Of a DNA stretch of 10,852 bases, positions 1-5,400 are shown in pieces; position 1 is the stretch's first letter; every line of letters starts with the position of its first letter. A program made the translations under genes and the position numbers. This DNA is from an uncultured bacterium. Lineage in GTDB: Bacteria; Verrucomicrobiota; Kiritimatiellia; CAIKKV01. Location: positions 1 through 10,852 of the forward strand of contig CAIKKV010000399.1 in assembly GCA_903828035.1 (NCBI GenBank), in the 5' to 3' direction. The notes beneath the pieces are model-generated. The model made no database searches. It was given only the letters and a program-made list of their open reading frames with translations, and was not told where the DNA came from.

Positions 1-183
1 GCCAAGCGCCAGATGACCTGGTTCCGCAACCAGGCGCAGATCCGCTGGATCGATCTGGACCGGGATCTCCCCGCCGAAGTTGTGGCGGATCTCGTTCGCG
101 CCGCCTGGCGGGAAACGGGCCCGATTCCGATCTGTCAGACCCGTCTGACTGGTCCGACCTGTCCGACTCATCCGACTTCCTGA
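1..183 (+). CDS. miaA: tRNA dimethylallyltransferase MiaA, C-terminal end (5' partial)
   Basis: Frame 1 is open from the window edge to TGA at 181-183 and encodes 60 residues. It begins AKRQMTWFRNQ, which matches the conserved C-terminal MiaA segment (KRQ-x-TWFR). MiaA transfers a dimethylallyl group to N6 of A37 in tRNAs that read codons starting with U, the first step towards ms2i6A; it acts in the cytoplasm. The catalytic P-loop and the body of the protein lie upstream, outside the window. After the expected family end (around WRETGPIPIC) the protein runs on as a low-complexity tail of Pro-Thr-x triplets (PTC PTH PTS). That tail is the in-frame translation of a 9-nt tandem repeat at 134-178, so it was probably added by repeat insertion or expansion and is unlikely to matter for catalysis. 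The gene ends 3 nt from the stop of the convergent deacetylase gene, with no terminator hairpin and T-tract between them. Recognition rests on a short segment but the motif is distinctive. Confidence 0.85.
   Translation, partial: AKRQMTWFRNQAQIRWIDLDRDLPAEVVADLVRAAWRETGPIPICQTRLTGPTCPTHPTS
134..178 (+). repeat. 9-nt tandem repeat array, five copies, inside the miaA 3' end
   Basis: Five contiguous 9-nt units start at 134, 143, 152, 161 and 170: GTCAGACCC, GTCTGACTG, GTCCGACCT, GTCCGACTC, ATCCGACTT. The consensus is about GTCCGACTN. Because 9 is a multiple of 3, the array stays in the miaA frame and encodes three-residue repeats up to the stop codon. The first two units also form an imperfect dyad (134-149, GTCAGA against TCTGAC with a 4-nt loop), but no T-run follows, so it does not look like an intrinsic terminator. 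A related array in the opposite orientation lies at 1102-1137, on the other side of the deacetylase gene. The period is read directly from the sequence; any function is unknown. Confidence 0.8.
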
Positions 184-186
184 CCC

Positions 187-1050
187 TTAGGCGTACCGCC
201 GGTCAATGCTCTGTACCAGGTCCTTATAGGGATCGTGCTCCACCGGCGGACGGACTTCGGTCTTCAGGTAATATTCAAGATACCGCGCCTTGTCGCCCGG
301 GAGGAGCCGCTGCTTGCGCGTTTCCATGATGCCCTGGATGATCTCCCCTTGCGACGCAAAGGCCTGGATCGCCCTCATCAGCCGGTTTTCGACGGCCTGG
401 TCCGCGACGATCGCCCAGTTGGCCCGGATCCGGGGGTCGCGCCCGTCCGCGAGCGCGTCAAGAGGGGAGAAGCGGCCCCAGCAGCAATAGGAGGCATACG
501 AGCGGATCAGGCTCGGCTTGCCCAGGTCCAGCGCCACGGGATCGCCCACCTGAGGCCCGTCATAGAGCGCCGCCGTCTCCACCGCCAGGTGATCGATGTG
601 CTCCCGGTAGCCGTTGGCATACACCAGCCGCGTGGCTTTCCAGGCGCGAAGGCGGCGGACAAGGATTTCAAAGGTGCCGGCGGCGCCGTTCAACAACTGC
701 CAGCCGACATGGAGATGGCTGCTGAAATCCGGCAATTCCAGCCGCTCCAGCATGTCCGGCGGCACGTCCATCAGCGCCATGCAGGCCGCCATCTCCCGGC
801 GCCGGATCTCGACGATCTCATCCATCTGCTCGCGCTTGGAATAGCCCGCGCAGCCGTTGCAGAAGAGCACCACGGCCACCCGTCCGCCGTTGTCCTGGAC
901 CGCCTGCATCAGGTAGCCCGGGCCCAGCACGGCGTCATCGTCATGCGGAACCAGGAAGACAACGGTCTCGGCGCCCGGCTTCCAGCCCGGAAAGAAGCTT
1001 TCAATCGACTCCGAACGGCGGCGGTTCTGAAGGTCATAGTACTGGATCAC
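187..1050 (-). CDS. PIG-L/LmbE family metal-dependent N-deacetylase
   Basis: This 287-residue protein has the PIG-L (LmbE) fold signature. These enzymes use a divalent metal, usually zinc, to remove N-acetyl groups from sugars, as in GlcNAc-PI de-N-acetylase, MshB and BshB. After a beta-strand (VVFLV, about 30-34) comes PHDDD at 35-39, corresponding to the family AHPDD motif. By analogy with MshB, H36 and D39 would bind metal and D38 would be the catalytic base. The second motif, HIDH at 151-154, supplies the general-acid and third metal-ligand histidines. EIRRREM at 81-87 matches the usual Arg/Glu helix. The family Pro after the first His is Asp37 and the usual Glu after DD is Ala40, which is atypical. 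There is no signal peptide, so it is probably cytoplasmic. The start is GTG at 1050, chosen for the strong AAAAGGAG 5 nt upstream; the stop is TAA. The gene is monocistronic, convergent with miaA and divergent from rmuC. The substrate cannot be told from sequence: glycan, glycolipid or low-molecular-weight thiol precursor are all possible. Confidence 0.85.
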   Translation of the reverse strand: MIQYYDLQNRRRSESIESFFPGWKPGAETVVFLVPHDDDAVLGPGYLMQAVQDNGGRVAVVLFCNGCAGYSKREQMDEIVEIRRREMAACMALMDVPPDMLERLELPDFSSHLHVGWQLLNGAAGTFEILVRRLRAWKATRLVYANGYREHIDHLAVETAALYDGPQVGDPVALDLGKPSLIRSYASYCCWGRFSPLDALADGRDPRIRANWAIVADQAVENRLMRAIQAFASQGEIIQGIMETRKQRLLPGDKARYLEYYLKTEVRPPVEHDPYKDLVQSIDRRYA

Positions 1051-1055
1051 GGGTG

Positions 1056-1063
1056 CTCCTTTT
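1056..1063 (-). promoter_or_regulatory. Ribosome binding site fixing the GTG start of the deacetylase
   Basis: Read on the minus strand, AAAAGGAG is followed by CACCC (5 nt) and GTG at 1050-1048. This near-ideal Shine-Dalgarno sequence supports the GTG start; no ATG is available nearby in frame. Confidence 0.75.
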
Positions 1064-1074
1064 CGTTGCCGGAT

Positions 1075-1103
1075 AATTTACGGTGCATGTGCTCGAAAAT
1101 CAA
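1075..1103 (-). promoter_or_regulatory. Candidate sigma-70-type promoter for the deacetylase gene
   Basis: On the minus strand a TTGATT -35 box (1103-1098) and a TAAATT -10 box (1080-1075) are separated by exactly 17 nt. Each matches 4 of 6 consensus bases. The predicted transcript would start near 1068, leaving a short leader of about 18 nt that contains the AAAAGGAG site. The region is the only AT-rich patch between the two divergent genes. A GATAAT -10-like hexamer on the + strand (1072-1077) overlaps it and could serve rmuC, but no matching -35 is seen. The -35 box abuts the edge of the 9-nt repeat array. Prediction only. Confidence 0.4.
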
Positions 1104-1137
1104 GAGGGACAATGTGGACAAGAGGGATGGAGTGGAC
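1102..1137 (-). repeat. 9-nt tandem repeat array, four copies, between deacetylase gene and rmuC
   Basis: Read on the minus strand from 1137, the units are GTCCACTCC, ATCCCTCTT, GTCCACATT and GTCCCTCTT. All start with GTCC or ATCC and have an exact 9-nt period. Alternate units resemble each other, giving a higher-order 18-nt period (14 of 18 bases identical between the two 18-mers). The unit length and the GTCC head are shared with the array at 134-178, but the orientation is opposite, so the deacetylase gene is bracketed by inverted arrays. The array overlaps the longest possible rmuC reading frame, where it would encode WTRGMEWTR; this argues that the upstream ATGs are not the true rmuC start. 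Confidence 0.7.
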
Positions 1138-1159
1138 TAGGATGCCATTCAATCGACCC

Positions 1160-1165
1160 GGGGGA
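1160..1165 (+). promoter_or_regulatory. rmuC: Weak ribosome binding site for rmuC
   Basis: GGGGGA lies 3 nt before ATG at 1169. The spacing is tight, but this start puts the N-terminal membrane segment right at the beginning of the protein, as in known RmuC. The competing ATG at 1142 has GGAG at 1129-1132 with a 9-nt spacer and would add nine residues (MPFNRPGGY); it cannot be excluded. Confidence 0.4.
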
Positions 1166-1168
1166 TAT

Positions 1169-2404
1169 ATGCAACCGTTTTGGATGATGCTGGTTTTGAT
1201 GTTCGGCGCCGCGTTGGGAGCGGCCGGCGGCTGGTGGATGCGGGGACGGCTGTCCGCGGCGCGACTGGCCGCCCAGGAGGCCGAGGCGGCGACCCGCCTC
1301 GAGTTCGAAAAAGCCCTTCACGCGCAATCGCTCGACGCCATGCGAAACCAGTTCAAGGCGCTCAGCGCCGATGTGCTGAAGGAGTCGCGCGAGGAGTTTA
1401 TCCGCCAGGCCGAGCAGGCCTTCGCCCGTTACCAGCAGGTGGCCGGCGGGGATCTGGACAAGCGGCGCGACTCCATCCAGGCCGTTCTGAAGCCCCTCGA
1501 GGAGCAGCTCAAGAGCTACCAGTCCCGCCTCCAGCAGAGCGAGACGGACCAGTCCCGCACGCTCGGCGCGGTGCGCACGCAGCTTGAGACGCTGACGCTG
1601 AACAGCCAGAACCTGGCCAGCGAAACCCAGCAGTTCCGAATGGTGCTGCGCTCCAGCCAGGCCCGCGGCCGCTGGGGCGAAGAGACGCTCCGGCGCGTGG
1701 TGGAAGCCGCCGGCATGAGCGCGCATTGCGACTTTACCGAGCAGGCCAGCGCCGGGGATTCCCGGCCCGACCTGGTCGTGCGCCTCCCCGGTGACCGCCT
1801 CATTGTCGTTGACGCCAAGGTGCCGGAGTTCGACGCCGCCGCCATGACGGCGGGGGCCGATACGCAGGCCCGCGGCGAGTATCTCGCGGAGCATGCCCGC
1901 AAGCTCCGCACGACCATCCGCCAGCTCGGCGCCCGCGGGTATCCCGCCCGCTTCCCGAACGCCCTCGATTACGTGGTCCTCTTCCTGCCGGCCGAATCCC
2001 TTTTCAGCGCGGCGCTGGAGGGCGACCCGGAGCTGATCGTCTGGGCGGCGGACCAGAAGGTCATGGTCGCCACGCCCGCCTCGCTGATCGCCCTGCTGCG
2101 CGCCGTCTCCCTCAGCTGGCAGCAGTTCGCCCAGACCGAGAACGCGCGCGTCATCGCCCAGGAAGCGCAGGAGCTGTTCGCCCGGGTCGAGAAGTTCATG
2201 GAGCATGTTTCTAAAATAGGGTCTTCCCTGAACAAGGCCGGGGACGCCTATCGCGACGCCGCGGGCAGCTATGAAAAGCGGATCCGCCCCTCCGGCGACC
2301 GGCTGTGCAAGCTTCTGGGGAGACTGGAAAGCCTGCCGGACCTGAAGGCCGGCGCGGCAGTCCCTGTTTTATCGGCGGCACCCGGGGAGGAGTCGAAGCC
2401 ATGA
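1169..2404 (+). CDS. rmuC: DNA recombination protein RmuC
   Basis: The product is 411 residues from ATG 1169, in the usual RmuC size range. Residues 1-18 are a hydrophobic membrane anchor (MQPFWMMLVLMFGAALGA), followed by GGWWMRGR and a long charged helical, probably coiled-coil region up to about 140. The RmuC core follows: GRWGEETL at 167-174, then PDLVVRLPGDRLIVVDAK with D201, D215 and K217, matching the spaced acidic/Asp-x-Lys arrangement of PD-(D/E)xK-type nucleases. In E. coli, RmuC limits recombination at inverted repeats; its biochemical activity is not settled. In-frame ATGs at 1112, 1127 and 1142 would extend the N terminus, but the first two lie in a 9-nt repeat array and place extra residues before the membrane segment. 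The stop TGA overlaps the ATG of the macroglobulin gene (ATGA, 2401-2404), so rmuC is the first gene of a coupled run. There is no obvious promoter beyond a GATAAT hexamer at 1072. Confidence 0.9.
   Translation: MQPFWMMLVLMFGAALGAAGGWWMRGRLSAARLAAQEAEAATRLEFEKALHAQSLDAMRNQFKALSADVLKESREEFIRQAEQAFARYQQVAGGDLDKRRDSIQAVLKPLEEQLKSYQSRLQQSETDQSRTLGAVRTQLETLTLNSQNLASETQQFRMVLRSSQARGRWGEETLRRVVEAAGMSAHCDFTEQASAGDSRPDLVVRLPGDRLIVVDAKVPEFDAAAMTAGADTQARGEYLAEHARKLRTTIRQLGARGYPARFPNALDYVVLFLPAESLFSAALEGDPELIVWAADQKVMVATPASLIALLRAVSLSWQQFAQTENARVIAQEAQELFARVEKFMEHVSKIGSSLNKAGDAYRDAAGSYEKRIRPSGDRLCKLLGRLESLPDLKAGAAVPVLSAAPGEESKP
2386..2392 (+). promoter_or_regulatory. Ribosome binding site for the macroglobulin gene
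   Basis: GGAGGAG, 8 nt before ATG 2401, lies inside the last codons of rmuC. It selects this ATG over the upstream in-frame ATG at 2305, which would start deep inside rmuC and hide the signal peptide. Confidence 0.7.
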
Positions 2405-5400
2405 GCGGACGAATGACGGGGTGGGGGATCGCGGGGCTGGCCGCGCTGGTGGCGCTGATCGCCGGCGGGACCGGCTGCCGCCGCGAGGCGGGCCCGGCGC
2501 AGGGCGTCGTGCTGCTGCGACAAAGCCCCCTGCCGGGCGGCGCGCTTCGGGAGCGGGAGCCGGTGGTCTGGGAATGGTCGGACGCGATGAGGCTGGATGC
2601 GGGCGCCTTCGAGTCCGCCTCCGGTATGGTGGCGGTCCTGCCGGATTTGCCGGGCCGGATTCAGTGGCGGGCTCCGAGTATTCTTTCTTTTGTGCCGGAC
2701 TCGCCCTGGCCGGCGGCGTCCAATGTGCTCATCCGCGTCTCCCTGCCGTCTTCGCTGGCGGGCCGTCCGTTTACCCCGGCCACATTCCGTTTCCAGGGAA
2801 TGCCGCCCTCTGCGGCGGACGCCGGGATGCACATCGGGAGCGTGGAGCCCGAGGAGGAGCGATCGTCTGCCGCTCTCCGGGTGGTGTTCTCCCAGCCCCC
2901 GGCTCCGGACTGGAAGCGGTATGTCAAAATCGAGCCGTCGACCAATTTGACGTGGGAGTCCGGAACCGGCGCCCTGGCCCGCATCCGGGGGCTTGTCCCG
3001 GGCAGGCGGGTCGAGCTGACCTTTATGGCCGGGCTGCCCGCCCGGAACGGCTCCGTGCTGACGCAGGATCTGTTCATGGCCATCCAGGTGGCGGACTTGA
3101 AGACCCGGCTCCGCTTCCAGGACCGGGGCCACTACCTCTCCTCCGCCGGATCCCGGAAAGTGGCGCTGGAGTCCATCAATGTGAAAGCGGTCAAGGTTTC
3201 CGTCTGGAAAATCTACACCAATAACATTTCCGGGTTTGCCCGATCCTCGAGCCTTTACAACGACCGCGAGGGAAGCGGGGTCTGGAACCAGTCCGAGTCG
3301 GAAGGCGACGAAGTCACCAATCGGCTCGTGAAGGTGGAGCCCGGACGCAACCAGGTGCGCCAGACCGTTCTGGACCTGGGCGAGCTGACCGGCTCCGCCG
3401 CCTCCGGCCTTTATTACGTCATGGCCGAGGATGCCGACGAAACCACCCATCTGGCGGCCCACAAGATGGTGGTGCTGACCGACCTCGGCTTGACGGTGAT
3501 CCGTAACGAGCGCGAGGTGCTGGTCTGGGCCATGTCCATCGGCAAGGGGACCCCGGTGGCCGGCGTGACCGTCACGGCGTTATCGGCCAAGAACCAGCTT
3601 GTCGCCTCGGCGGTCACCGATGAGCGCGGGCTCGCCCTGATCAGCCGGGATCCGCTGCCCCCGCTGGGCATTGTAACCGGCGAAAAGGGCGATGCGTTCG
3701 CCATGATCAAGCTGGACGAGGCCCTCGTGCAGGGGGTGGTGGAGGACTCGGGCCGCGGCTTTTTAAGCAGCGGCTACGAAGCGTTCCTCTACGCGGATCG
3801 CGGCATTTACCGGCCCGGTGAGTCGGCCCGCATCCGCGCCATCGTGAGGGGCCCCCTGCTGGCGTGTCCGACCGCCTTCCCGGTTCAATTGCTGGTCCGG
3901 CGGCCGGATGGGCTGACGGCAGCCCGGCTGACGGCCCTGCTGTCCGGGGCGGGAACAGCCGATTTCGAGTGGCCGTGCCCCCCGGAGGCGCTGACCGGCC
4001 GGTATGCGCTTGAGCTGGAAGCCGGGGGCCCCGGCCGGAGTGCCGGATCCCTCTCCCTGATGGTTGAGGATTTTGTTCCGCCGACGCTGGCCGTGACCCT
4101 CACGGGGCCCGCCGGCCGCGTATCCCTGGCCGAGCCGGTTACCGTTTCGGTGAAAGCCCGTTATCTCTTCGGAAGTCCGGCCGAAGGGAAGCGCGCCTCC
4201 CTCCGCGCCCGGCTGGGCCCGGCGCCCTTCCAGTCCGCCCGGTTCCCCGACTTTGTCTTCGGCGATCCCCGGCAGCCCCCCGTTTGGCGCACGATCGAAT
4301 GCGGGGAGGACCTGCTCGATTTCGAAGGCCGGGCCGAGTTTGCCGTGCCGTTCCCGGCGGACCTGAATCCCGGGGCCGCCCTGTCCTGCACCCTGGCCGC
4401 GACGGTGATCGAGGACAGCGGCCGCGCCTGCCCCGCCGTTTGCACGTTTCCCGTGGATGCTAAAAACAGGTACATCGGCCTGAAGTCGCTGGCGGAAAAC
4501 GCGTCCGCCGGTGCGCCTGCCCGGTTCCAGGCGGTCAGGGTGGATCCGTCCGGCGCTCCGGCGGTTGAGCCCGCCCCGCTTTCCTGGACGCTCTCGCGGG
4601 TGACGTGGATCTGGCGCGAGGAGACGGATCCCGAATCCGGCAGCCGTTTCCGCTTCGATCCGGTGAAGGACCTGGTCCGGGAGGGATCGTCGGTCCCCGC
4701 CTCCAATGGCGTCGCGGAGATCGTCTGGGACCACGCGCTGGAAGGGGAATACGAGCTGGCGGTGGACACCCCCTCCGGCGCGGGGGCGTCCATGAGCTTC
4801 TACGTGTCCGACGGCAGCGGGTGGGGCGGGACGCGATTCCGGCAGCCCGATCAGGTGGCGGTGCGGTTTGACAAGGAACGGTATCGGGCCGGCGAGGAAG
4901 CCGTGGTTACCCTGCAGGCGCCTTTTCCCGGCCAGGCGCTGATCAGCCTGGAAAACAGCCGCCTCTGCGAGACGCGCGTGCTTGCGATGACGAATACGAC
5001 GCTTCAGCTCAGGGTCCCGGTCAAGCCGGACTACTGGCCCAACTTGTATGTGCGGGCCGTGGTGGTCAGGCCCCAGGAGGGAACGCTTCCGGATTCCGGG
5101 ATGACGGTGGTTCGCGCGACAGGCGTGGCCGCCATGAAGGTGGGGCGGCCCGAGAAGTCCTTCCAGGTCGATCTTTCCGTTCCTGAGCGCGTGAAGCCGG
5201 CGAGCCCGCTGACCGTGGAGGTCCGGGTCAGCGATGCCGAAGGGCATCCCGTTTCCTGCGAGGTGACAGTGGCGGCGGTGGATGAGGGGATTCTGCAGTT
5301 GACGGGATACGGGTCACCCGATCCGCTTGCCTTCTTCTCCACATCCCGGGGGCTGTTCGCCTGGCTGTATGACGGCTACGCCCTGCTGCTTCCCGATCCC

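Noticed and set aside
134..149. Inverted repeat GTCAGACCCGTCTGAC as a miaA terminator
   Set aside because: The usable stem is only six base pairs with no T-run after it, and it is explained by two neighbouring 9-nt repeat units.
134..178. Repeat array as a CRISPR or iteron origin
   Set aside because: The units are directly adjacent with no spacers, only 9 nt long and partly coding; no Cas or replication gene is near.
235..1140. 301-codon open frame on the + strand
   Set aside because: It lies antisense to the deacetylase gene, is rich in Arg, His and Ala with no recognisable motif, and has no ribosome binding site; it is a shadow of high-GC codon use.
1100..2206. 368-codon open frame on the - strand
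   Set aside because: It is antisense to rmuC, of repetitive Leu/Gly/Arg/Ala composition, with no domain signature; rmuC has strong family motifs in the other strand.
2305..2400. Earlier macroglobulin start at ATG 2305
   Set aside because: It would put 32 residues in front of the signal peptide and has no ribosome binding site, whereas ATG 2401 has GGAGGAG at 8 nt.
2418..2436. G-rich stretch near the macroglobulin start as a G-quadruplex
   Set aside because: Only three long G runs are present, so it does not meet the four-run pattern; it fits ordinary high-GC coding sequence.
2269..5247. Long minus-strand open frames (397 and 494 codons)
   Set aside because: Both are antisense to the macroglobulin gene, with Arg/Gly/Pro-rich composition and no family features.
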